From positions 1,798,001 through 1,862,000 of the forward strand of contig OW818685.1 of assembly GCA_942493245.1 (NCBI GenBank): a stretch of DNA of 64,000 nt, read 5' to 3'. The stretch is from DAOPYU01 sp942493245. Lineage in GTDB: Bacteria; Sumerlaeota; Sumerlaeia; UBA8349. Below the pieces are notes generated by a model. The model searched no databases, was not told the origin of the DNA, and saw nothing but the letters and a program-made list of their open reading frames with translations. Every line of letters starts with the position of its first letter. Within the stretch, counting starts at the first letter, position 1. Below, piece by piece: positions 26,841 through 35,100 of this stretch. The translations under genes and the position numbers were made by a program.

Positions 26841-28181
26841 TCAAGAGGTTGCTGCGATTTCGGCCAGGGTCTTTTCGGCGGTGGGCAGAACAAAATAGAA
26901 GTCGGAGCCGGATCCCGGCTGGCTCTCGACGTTCATCCATCCGCCGTGCAATTCGACGAAGTTTCGAGCCAGGGCCAGTCCCAGTCCCAGGCCGCGTTTC
27001 TGAAATTCGTATTCTCCCGAGGAGTGGTGGGAGGGGTCGAAACCGCAGAAGAAGGGGTCAAAGACGTGGTGAATTTCGTCCTGAGAGATTCCGATTCCCG
27101 TGTCGCGGACATGGACGTGGACGGTGCCGTCCTCCGGGTTGTGAGCCGTGAGGGTGATGGTTCCGCCGTCGGGGGTGAATTTGATGGCGTTCATGAGAAG
27201 ATTGATGAGAACGTCCTGGATTTTTTCCACATCCACGTAGAGGTTGGGAAGATCGGAGGGGATGGAACATTCCAGTTTTTGTTGGCGCAGTTCGACAAAG
27301 ACGACCACTTGCTCGATGGATTTCTGCACGAGATCCCGCAGGGCGATTTCGCTGGTGGCCAGGGTGTAGGCGTACTGTTCGGCATAGCGCATTTCGACGG
27401 CGTTGACCACGAGTTTTTCCAGTCGGCGCATGGAGCGTCTGGCCATATCGAGGAGGCGCTGGATTTCGGGTTGTTCGGAGGCTATTTTCCGATCTACCAG
27501 GTCGAGGGTGCCACGCGCCACGCTGATGGGGGTTTTCAATTCGTGTGAGGTGATCGTGATGAACGAGGATTTCAAGGTGTCGAGTTCGACGAGTTCGCGG
27601 TGGGCTTCTTCGAGGGCGGAGTAGGCGTAGCGCAGGCGTTCCTTGCTGCGCTCGATGATCCAGAGGTCGCGGAAGCTGCGCAGAGCCGTGGTGATGGTGG
27701 TATAGAGTTTGGTGGTCGTGAGTTCTGTTTTCTCTTTGTAGTCGTTGATGTCGTATTCGAGGATGACGCGGTTTTCGGGCGCCTGGCCGGGTTGGCCGGT
27801 GCGCAGGATGATCCGGACGAAGCGGTTTTCGAGATCCTGGCGGATGTAATGGGCGACGTCGAGACCCGCGTGTTCGGTTTCCATGACGACATCGAGCAGG
27901 ACGATCGCAATCTGGGGATTGTCGGCCAGAAGAGCCTTGGCCTGGATGGAGTCGTAGGCGCTGAGGAATTGGAGGCGGCGTCCTTCGAAAACATATTGGC
28001 CCAGTACGAGTCGTGTCACCCGGTGGACTTCTTCCTCGTCATCCACGATCAGAAGTATCCACGGCTCGGGTTCCTGGTTGGTCTCCATTTCGTTGCTGGA
28101 TTCTTCGATCAGTTCGAGTTCATCGTCGATCTCGATGTTTTCGTTTGGCGACTCGATCGGCTCCGTGTTCCCCTGTGTCAT
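26841..28181 (-). CDS. Receiver-histidine kinase hybrid (REC-HisKA-HATPase)
   Basis: 446 residues, no membrane segment. An acidic N-terminus (1-40), receiver (about 40-170, Asp97 in LLDVVME, with RTGQPGQAPE and YDINDYKEKTELT), coiled coil, HisKA with His213 in SHELKTP, and a HATPase (about 315-440) with LLMNAIKF, DTGIGIS and GLGLGLALA. The receiver precedes the kinase, so phosphorylation may control kinase activity. It is the first gene of the operon, directly behind a near-consensus promoter, and its ATG has a strong GAGGAGG site. The receiver is paralogous to those of the PP2C and HD proteins downstream. Confidence 0.92.
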   Translation of the reverse strand: MTQGNTEPIESPNENIEIDDELELIEESSNEMETNQEPEPWILLIVDDEEEVHRVTRLVLGQYVFEGRRLQFLSAYDSIQAKALLADNPQIAIVLLDVVMETEHAGLDVAHYIRQDLENRFVRIILRTGQPGQAPENRVILEYDINDYKEKTELTTTKLYTTITTALRSFRDLWIIERSKERLRYAYSALEEAHRELVELDTLKSSFITITSHELKTPISVARGTLDLVDRKIASEQPEIQRLLDMARRSMRRLEKLVVNAVEMRYAEQYAYTLATSEIALRDLVQKSIEQVVVFVELRQQKLECSIPSDLPNLYVDVEKIQDVLINLLMNAIKFTPDGGTITLTAHNPEDGTVHVHVRDTGIGISQDEIHHVFDPFFCGFDPSHHSSGEYEFQKRGLGLGLALARNFVELHGGWMNVESQPGSGSDFYFVLPTAEKTLAEIAATS

Positions 28182-28208
28182 GATTTCCCTCCTCGCTTTA
28201 TTGTTGGT

Positions 28209-28237
28209 ATTATCTCATTTGGGCTCAACGGTGTCAA
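28209..28237 (-). promoter_or_regulatory. Near-consensus promoter of the signalling operon
   Basis: On the minus strand TTGACA (28237-28232), 17 nt, then GATAAT (28214-28209): 11 of 12 consensus bases. Transcription would start near 28202, leaving a leader of about 20 nt that is mainly the ribosome-binding site. Confidence 0.8.
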
Positions 28238-28569
28238 ATGTGAAAGCGGTTGGGAAGGGGTCGGGGCCAGGAACTTCTCATTGTCTGTATTCCCCCAGAG
28301 GATCATTTTCTGCCGGAGGCCGGTCCCACACCGGGCGGGTCCACACGCGCCGACCCTCCCCAACGCCCAACAGGACCGGTTTTCTGGACAATATGAGGAG
28401 ATCCTGGGGGGCGGGGAAGACGATTTCCTGTTGCGGAAGGAATCGGTTCAGCGTGTTGGGCGCCGGAGAGGCGGTCTGGGGGAGCGGAACGCGCCTAATC
28501 GTTGGGTAGCGTACCTGGTTACAAGGGGGTATGTGTGCCGTTTGTTCAATCAAATCAATTGGGTAATCC

Positions 28570-28596
28570 TTGACAGGGTGGACGGGGTTGGATAAT
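28570..28596 (+). promoter_or_regulatory. Putative promoter of the VTC-CotH operon
   Basis: TTGACA (28570-28575) lies 15 nt before GATAAT (28591-28596), inside an AT-rich GATAATAATA run that also offers a weaker -10 at 17 nt. The TTG of this -35 box is in frame with the VTC gene but is not a plausible start; the leader would be about 210 nt. Confidence 0.6.
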
Positions 28597-28815
28597 AATA
28601 GAGAGCTGGGCGTTCTGTATGTGCGGGCGCAAGAGGTCGGGGTATATTTGATCGGGGTGTTGGGCGGTTCGGTTGGAAAGCCGGTGGGTCTGGATGCCGG
28701 TGGCGGTGTTTGGGGGCGCGTTCGCGCGGTTTTCTTTGGGTCTTTCCCCTGGAGTTCCGGGGTGTCATTTCTGTGTAAAATCGAGTCTCCTGCCAGATGT
28801 GTGGATGGGAGGTGG

Positions 28816-29649
28816 ATGCGCGAAATGTCTAAAGCGGTTGTGTTTGACAGGCCAGAGGACCAGACGACCGCTCAGCGTTTCGAGGCGAAGTACCATTTGA
28901 CTGAGCATATGGCGCAAATGGTTCTGGATTACATGGCGCCCTACCTGATGACGGACAAGAACACCAAGTGGGGGCAGGACTACACGATCAACAGTGTTTA
29001 TCTGGACAATCCCCGCCTGTCGCTTTTCTGGAGTTCCAAGTGCGGTGAAAAGAATCGTTTCAAGCTGCGGATTCGCAGCTATACGGACAAGCCGGAAGAT
29101 CCGGTTTTTTTTGAAATCAAGCGACGGGTGAATCAGGTGATTCTGAAGCAGCGGGCGATCACAACGCGCGACACGGTGGATCGGATCCTGCGGCGCGAGG
29201 AGGTGCCGTTCAACGCCTTTTTGAAGCCCGGGCCGAAGGAGCGCGAGAACCTGTGGCAGTTCCGCGACATGATGGAGGCCATAGGCGCGGTGCCGCAGAC
29301 GATGGTGCGGTACACGCGCGAAGCCTATATGAGCAATCTCGAGGAGCCCGTGCGGATCACGTTTGATCGAAATCTGGCGGCGTTGCCGGTGCCGGAGTAC
29401 GATCAATCCGTTTGGACATACGGGCCGCACTGGACGAATCTGGATGTGGTGCCGGTGATTCTCGAGATCAAGTTTACCAATACGTTTCCCCGCTGGGTCC
29501 GGACGATGGTGCAGCGCTTCGGGTTGCTGCGGGCCGAGTTTGCGAAGTATGTGGCCTGTATGGACCAGTTGAAGCGCGAGGGGAGTTTGTTTGCCTATCA
29601 GCAGGATCACAATGAGGACCCGTTGTACAGCAATATCATGATAGATTGA
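28816..29649 (+). CDS. VTC-domain protein (polyphosphate polymerase-like)
   Basis: 277 residues. A VTC domain fills the protein: RFEAKYHL near the N-terminus, INSVYLDN, FKLRIRSY, FFEIKRR with a following KQRAITT, and the later EIKFTNTFP. These basic and acidic residues line the tunnel where VTC4-type enzymes make polyphosphate from ATP. Two in-frame ATGs (28816, 28825) follow GGGAGG at 3 and 12 nt; I chose the first but either may be used. It opens an operon with DUF4956, HlyD-type and CotH genes. VTC, DUF4956 and CotH genes are, to my knowledge, often neighbours in bacteria. Whether this protein makes polyphosphate is not shown. Confidence 0.87.
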   Translation: MREMSKAVVFDRPEDQTTAQRFEAKYHLTEHMAQMVLDYMAPYLMTDKNTKWGQDYTINSVYLDNPRLSLFWSSKCGEKNRFKLRIRSYTDKPEDPVFFEIKRRVNQVILKQRAITTRDTVDRILRREEVPFNAFLKPGPKERENLWQFRDMMEAIGAVPQTMVRYTREAYMSNLEEPVRITFDRNLAALPVPEYDQSVWTYGPHWTNLDVVPVILEIKFTNTFPRWVRTMVQRFGLLRAEFAKYVACMDQLKREGSLFAYQQDHNEDPLYSNIMID

Positions 29650-29669
29650 TTCGCGCAGGAGTGTGTTTC

Positions 29670-30362
29670 ATGGGTGGGATTAAGGAAATTCTGTCATTGG
29701 GAAATTTCAGCGGTACTCCTCTGGGGTTCGCCGACATTCTGGGAGTGTTTCTGACCGCCTTTCTCCAGGGGCAGATGATCGCATGGGTGTATATTTATAC
29801 CCACCAGGGGCTTTCGTACTCACGGGCTTTTGTTCAGTCGCTCGTGTTGCTGACGATGTGTGTGAGTCTGGCGATGATGGTGATCGGGAACAATCTGGCG
29901 GTCGCTTTCGGTCTGATCGGCGCGCTGTCGGTCATCCGGTTCCGTAACGTGCTCAAGGACACGCGCGACACGGCGTTCATTTTCATCGCGTTGACGTTGG
30001 GGATGGCGACGGGGACGCGGATCTATACGATCAGTGTGATGGGGATGTTTGCCCTCATCTTTGTGTTGTTGTACCTGCATTGGACTTCTTTTGGAAGCCG
30101 TCACACGAGCGACGGTTTTCTGCGTTTTACGATCAACAAGGGCGAGCAGACCATGTCCACGGTGCATGCGCTGCTCAACCGCTATTGCCGCCAGATGCAG
30201 CTCATGTCGCAGCGTTTTCAGGATAATGGATTCGGCGAGATCGCCTACCGTCTGGTATTGCGCGATCCGTCGCGCAGCGATGAGCTGGTGGAGCAGTTGG
30301 AGTCCCTTTCGGGCATCTCCAAGATCACGTTCGTACTCCATGAGGAGCAGGCTGAGGTATGA
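29670..30362 (+). CDS. DUF4956 integral membrane protein
   Basis: 230 residues with about five hydrophobic segments in residues 15-150 and a C-terminal soluble domain of about 80 residues. The motif GALSVIRFRNVLKDTRD is the hallmark of DUF4956 and recalls MgtC-type proteins. The ATG at 29670 has AGGAG at 8 nt; an in-frame TTG at 29646 lacks a site. It starts 20 nt after the VTC gene and its stop overlaps the next start as ATGA. A role with the VTC protein at the inner membrane is likely from context only. Its C-terminal domain is duplicated in the next gene. Confidence 0.87.
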   Translation: MGGIKEILSLGNFSGTPLGFADILGVFLTAFLQGQMIAWVYIYTHQGLSYSRAFVQSLVLLTMCVSLAMMVIGNNLAVAFGLIGALSVIRFRNVLKDTRDTAFIFIALTLGMATGTRIYTISVMGMFALIFVLLYLHWTSFGSRHTSDGFLRFTINKGEQTMSTVHALLNRYCRQMQLMSQRFQDNGFGEIAYRLVLRDPSRSDELVEQLESLSGISKITFVLHEEQAEV

Positions 30363-30877
30363 GTGTCCATTTCCACAACCACCTGGATGAAAACTCGGTC
30401 ACTTGGGAAAACCGGTTGAAGTTGCTGACTCACCGGTATGCGCCGGCGCTTGTTTTTCTGTTGGCGCTTGTGGGGATTTTCTTTCTGTCGCGCGGTGGTT
30501 TGCTGGAAGGGAGCGCCGCGGGAGGCGCGTCGGGCCATTCTTCCCGAAATGGGTCGTGGTTGCAGCAAACGCAGAGCGATCCTTCGGGCGAGATGTTGTA
30601 TGAGGACCCGTCGAGTGAGGCGGGAGATGGTTATCTGCATTTTACCATCAACAAGGGAGAGCAGAGCGTGGCCAACGTGCAGGCTTTGTTGAAGCGGTAT
30701 TGCCGTCGGGTCAACCTGGTGTCGCAGCGTTTTCAGGAGAATGGTGTTGCCGAGATTGTCTATCGGTTGGTGTTGAGCGATCCTTCCTATAGCGATGATC
30801 TGGTTGAGCAGTTGGAGTCCCTTTCCGGTATTTCCCAGATCACTTTCATGTTGCACGAGGAGCAGGGTGAGGTATGA
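30126..30877 (+). repeat. 515-bp tandem duplication (DUF4956 3' end copies)
   Basis: Sequence 30126-30362 is repeated at 30641-30877 with a constant offset of 515 bp and no indel, including the final GAGGTATGAG start-stop overlap. The other end of the duplicated unit is the adaptor N-terminus, with copies starting at 30359 and 30874. The fusion point lies at about 30613-30630. Confidence 0.85.
30359..30877 (+). CDS. Chimeric membrane protein: HlyD-type N-terminus fused to DUF4956 C-terminus
   Basis: 172 residues. Residues 1-85 resemble the start of the downstream HlyD-type adaptor: MSV, RLK at about 19, one membrane helix, LSRG, and later DPxxExxYEDPxxEA, with 14 codons fewer in between. Residues 90-172 match the C-terminal domain of the upstream DUF4956 protein (FTINKGEQ, SQRFQ, LVEQLESLSGISxITF, HEEQ). 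This is what a 515-bp tandem duplication spanning the DUF4956/adaptor border would create: a fused junction gene between two intact parents. The copies have diverged but the frame is open, and ATGA overlaps couple it to both neighbours. It may anchor an extra copy of the DUF4956 domain in the membrane. Function unknown. Confidence 0.85.
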   Translation: MSVHFHNHLDENSVTWENRLKLLTHRYAPALVFLLALVGIFFLSRGGLLEGSAAGGASGHSSRNGSWLQQTQSDPSGEMLYEDPSSEAGDGYLHFTINKGEQSVANVQALLKRYCRRVNLVSQRFQENGVAEIVYRLVLSDPSYSDDLVEQLESLSGISQITFMLHEEQGEV

Positions 30878-32082
30878 GCGTTCCATCCCACGGTAATCCA
30901 GGCAGCATCATCACCCCGTTTTCGGTTCGTCTGAAGTTTTTCGCCCGTCGGCATTTGCCGGTGGTGATTTTCCTGTTGACGCTTCTGATTCTTTACGTTC
31001 TCTCGCGCGGGGCTTTCCGGGGGGGAATCGTGGCGGTCGGGATCGTGGAAGCGGTCAATGCGGATGTGAGTCCGACGATTGACGGGCGGATCGAGCGTAT
31101 TGATGTTCAGTTACTCCAGCGGGTTCAGAAGGGCGATCCGGTGGCTGAGATAGTGTACGAGGATCCGGTGCGCGAAGCCGAGGTTCAGATTGCGCTGTCG
31201 AAGCTCGAGGAACTGCGTTTGAGTCTGGAGGTGGAACGCGCCAAACTGCGTTACGACTATGAGGCCGAGAAGCGTTCGGAGCAGCGCGACATGATGACCG
31301 AGAAACGGCGTTTCGAGGTGGATGTCGAATCTGCCGAGATTGATTATCTGGATCGCACGGTGGAACAGGCGTCGGACCGGGTGGCTCTGGCGCGGCTCGA
31401 CGTGCTGGTGGGGTATCAGAAGCGCCTGCAGGAAAAGAAGGTCGGGATTCCTCAGGAGTACGACAGCATGGTCATGGAGCGCGATACGCTGGCGAAGAAG
31501 ATCGAGGTGAACAAGGAGGCGATCCAGTATGCGCAGCGGCGTCGCGAGGAAGCGCGCGCTCGGCGCGATTCCATGACCACTTCCACACTGACGGCTTTTC
31601 CGATTGATGAGATTCTGGCGCCTTTGAACAAGTCCATCGAGGTGCAGGTGTCGGTGATCGAGGGACTCAAAAAAGGCGTTCGGCAGGTGTTGCGTTCTCC
31701 CATCTCGGGTTCGATATCCGATATCCCGGTGGTCGAGGGAATGAATGTGAGCAAGGGAACGCCCGTGCTCACGGTCAATGCGGAGGGGTCGAACCGGATT
31801 TTGGCCTATGTGGACGAGACGCTTTGCCGGGATATCGAGGTGGGAACGAAAGTGCATATGATTTCCCGGCGTTATCCGGGCAAGATTCTGGTGTCGCAGG
31901 TCGAGCAGATTGGTACGCGGGTCGAGCGCTATCCGATGCGGTTGCTTCCCAAACAAGACTTTTCCCGCTATGGTCTCTCAGTGATTGTACCGATGCCCGC
32001 GGAAGCGGCCAAAGGTGGACCTGGGCCGAGCGATTTGTATCCGGGTGATGTGCTCGATCTGTGGTTCAAACCGGAGAAGTGA
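30874..32082 (+). CDS. HlyD/EmrA-type periplasmic adaptor protein
   Basis: 402 residues. One membrane helix (about 29-46), then half of a lipoyl-type domain (VEAVNADVSPTIDGRIERI), a long alpha-helical hairpin (about 100-245, coiled coil), the second lipoyl half (LRSPISGSISDIPVVEGMNV) and a beta-barrel domain to the end. This is the layout of membrane fusion proteins that link an inner-membrane pump to an outer-membrane channel. No ABC, MFS or RND pump or TolC gene is beside it, which is unusual. It overlaps the chimeric gene by ATGA. In this operon it may serve export or anchoring of the CotH protein (speculative). Confidence 0.88.
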   Translation: MSVPSHGNPGSIITPFSVRLKFFARRHLPVVIFLLTLLILYVLSRGAFRGGIVAVGIVEAVNADVSPTIDGRIERIDVQLLQRVQKGDPVAEIVYEDPVREAEVQIALSKLEELRLSLEVERAKLRYDYEAEKRSEQRDMMTEKRRFEVDVESAEIDYLDRTVEQASDRVALARLDVLVGYQKRLQEKKVGIPQEYDSMVMERDTLAKKIEVNKEAIQYAQRRREEARARRDSMTTSTLTAFPIDEILAPLNKSIEVQVSVIEGLKKGVRQVLRSPISGSISDIPVVEGMNVSKGTPVLTVNAEGSNRILAYVDETLCRDIEVGTKVHMISRRYPGKILVSQVEQIGTRVERYPMRLLPKQDFSRYGLSVIVPMPAEAAKGGPGPSDLYPGDVLDLWFKPEK

Positions 32083-32169
32083 TCTTTCATACCTGAGTAT
32101 TCCCATCTATGGGGTGGCGCCGCTCGCTGTAGAATTTTTGTCACCATCTCTCCCGTCAGGAGATCCGTT

Positions 32170-35100
32170 ATGATGTGCGTTCAAGGGAAACTGCTCCAAG
32201 TCGTTTCATCCTGTTGTGGGCCTTGTCCGGTTGCCGAGTCTGTTGTCAAAAAGGGGAGGCTGGGGCGGTTCTTTCTGTTTCTGGCGGCTTTCTGTCTGTT
32301 TTCCGTGGTGGCGCGAGCGCAGGTTGTGATCAACGAAATCCATTACAATCCCGATGTCAACACGCAGCATGTCGAGTTTATTGAATTGTACAACGCGGGC
32401 GGTTCGGGGGTGGATCTCTCGGGGTGGTATTTTTCTGACGGCGTGTCATATCAGTTTCCGGCGAATACGTCTCTAAATGCGGGAAGTTATGTGGTGGTGG
32501 CGCAGGAGCCGGCGGCGGTGGTATCGAAGTATTCTGTTTCTGCGGCCTTGGCGCTGGGGCCTTTCACGGGCGCGTTGAAAAGTACGGGCGAGGCGGTCGT
32601 GTTGCGCAATGCGGCGGGGGATAAGGTGGATGAGGTGGAGTATCAGTTGGGGTTTCCCTGGCCGACCGTGGGCGATCCCGTGCCGGCGACGAGTGCGGGA
32701 AGCGGGCGTTCCATACAACTCCTGAACCCTTCTCTGGACAATAATCTGGGAGCCAGCTGGCGTTCGGCCTATCCGACCCCGAGCCGGGTCAACAGTGTCT
32801 TCTCGACCATCGTGCCGCCGCAGATCCGGCAGGTCGAGCATACACCCAAAGAACCGAAATCGGGAGAGACGCTTCTGGTTTCGGCGAAGATCACGGACCC
32901 CGATGGGGTGGCGAGCGTGTCGCTGGGCTATCAGCCGGTACGACCGGGAGCCTATGTGGCCAAGTCGGATGCGTCTTATACGTCCTGGACGGCGGTTACG
33001 ATGGTGGACGACGGGACGCAGGGTGACGCGCTGGCCGGGGATGGGATTTATTCCGGACGGATTCCGGCCTATAAGCAAAAGCATCGTTCCCTGATGCGGT
33101 ATCGTCTGACGGCCAGCGACACGAAGGGCGCCAGTATTCAGGTGCCTTATGCCGACGATCCGCAGCCGAACTTTGCCTACTTTGTGTACGATGGCATTCC
33201 CACGTGGACGGGTTCGATACGGCCGGGTGTGGCGGCGGATGTGACGTACAGCACGGAAACGATGCGTTCGGTGCCCGCCTTTCATCTCATCAGCAAGAAG
33301 CAGACGGTCGAGAAGTGTACCTGGCTCGACCAGTACAATGATCCGACGCACGATTCGCAGGATTTGTATATCGGGACTCTGGTGTATGACGGCGAGGTGT
33401 TCGATCACGTTTATTTCCGTCCGCGTGGCGGGGTGTGGCGTTATGCCATGCGCAAGAACATGTGGAAGATCAATCTGCTCACGGGGCACGAAATCCAGTT
33501 ACGGGACAACTGGGGGGAAAAATACAAGGAAAAGTGGGACACGATCAACCTGGGCGCCTGCATCCAGCAGGGAAGTTTCGGCTACCGCGGCGAACAGGGG
33601 ATGTTCGAGGTGGTGGGGTGGCGTCTGTTCGAGTTGACGGGCCTGGAAGCGGCGAAGTCGGGGTATGTGCAGCTGCGGATTATTGACGAGGCGAATGAGA
33701 AGGGTGAATTGAACGCCGCACATTCCCCACTGACGAGCGCCGGAACGCAGTTTGACGGGGATTTCTGGGGCCTTTTCATGCTCAATGAGCAAATGGATGG
33801 GCATTTCCTCGACGAGCACGATCTGCCGGACGGCAATCTGTACAAGATGGAAGGCGGGTCCGGGGAACTGAATCATCTCGGTTTTATGGGGCCTTCGGAC
33901 AAATCGGATCTCAACACGTTCATAAATGGCTATAATGCCAATCCGACGTCCGCCTGGTGGCGAGCCAACTTGGACCTGGGGGGCTATTACAATTACCGGA
34001 CGATTGTCGAGGCGATTCACCATTACGATATCGCTTATGGAAAGAACTATTTCTACTACCGGAATCCGGAGAACGCGTTGTGGGCGCAGTACGCGTGGGA
34101 CTTGGATCTGACGTGGTCGAAGGCTTACAATGATGGGAACTCGAACGATTCTTTTACGAATGCAGGGATCTTCAACAATGCCGACCTGACGATGGAGTAT
34201 CGCAACCGGGTGCGCGAGTTGTGCGACCTGCTTTTCAATCCCGATCAGGGGGGGATTTTGATTGATGAAACGGCATCCTTCATCTACAAGCCCGGACAGC
34301 CGAGTTTTGTGGATGTGGACCGGGCCATGTGGGATTACCACTGGGTCATGGCCGACTCGGCGTATCCGACCTATACAAATGTGTCCCCAAATCAGAACAA
34401 AGCCGGTCAGGGGCGTTTCTATCAGGCTGCCCCGACGAAGGATTTCGCCGGCATGGTGAAGATCATGCAGGACTGGGTGATGAGCCGCAGCGACTGGATG
34501 GTCTCGAGCCTGGCGGCGGATGCGAGTATCCCGGCGCGTCCGGAGATCAGTTCCGCTTCGCCCGCTTCGTTCCCGGTGAATGACCTGACTTTCGAGTCTT
34601 CGGCCTTCTCTGACCCGAATGGAAACGGAACGTTCGGGGCCATGCAGTGGCGTATTGCCGAGGTCGAGCCGTTTTCCCAGGCGTGGGATACGCTCAATCC
34701 CGGCAGCACAGGGGGCGGGGTGCGTCATGATCTGGTGGAAGGGGGGGAGACCTGGAATTACTTTCCGGGGACGGCGGAGCCGTCGCCGATGAACACCAAG
34801 GCGTGGCGGATGCAGGGTTTCGACGATTCCGCGTGGGCCTCGGGCGCCGCGCCCATCGGGTACGATTCGTCGCTTGCGATGGGAACGCAACTGACGATGA
34901 GCGGGCAATACTCGACCTTCTATATGCGCAAGACGTTTACGGTGGAAGATCCCTCGAAGGTTTCTGATCTTGTCTTGGAAGGCTTGATTGACGACGGAGT
35001 GAATGTCTGGATCAATGGCACGTGGGTGGCGTCGTACAATGTGACGGGAGGCGAGGAGCAGGCCAACACGGCGACGGCGAGTCGGGCGATCGATGACAAT

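Larger units (their letters stand above)
28182..28815. other. Divergent intergenic region with REP-like element
   Basis: About 630 bp between divergent operons. It contains one promoter in each direction and, around 28311-28340, a GC-rich inverted segment GCCGGAGGCCGGTCCCACACC that resembles the sequence after bcp (about 19320-19343). I see no coding region with a ribosome-binding site. Confidence 0.55.

Noticed and set aside
28570..28815. N-terminal extension of the VTC gene from a TTG at 28570
   Set aside because: The TTG is part of a TTGACA promoter box, there is no ribosome-binding site, and the extension precedes the conserved domain with unlikely sequence.
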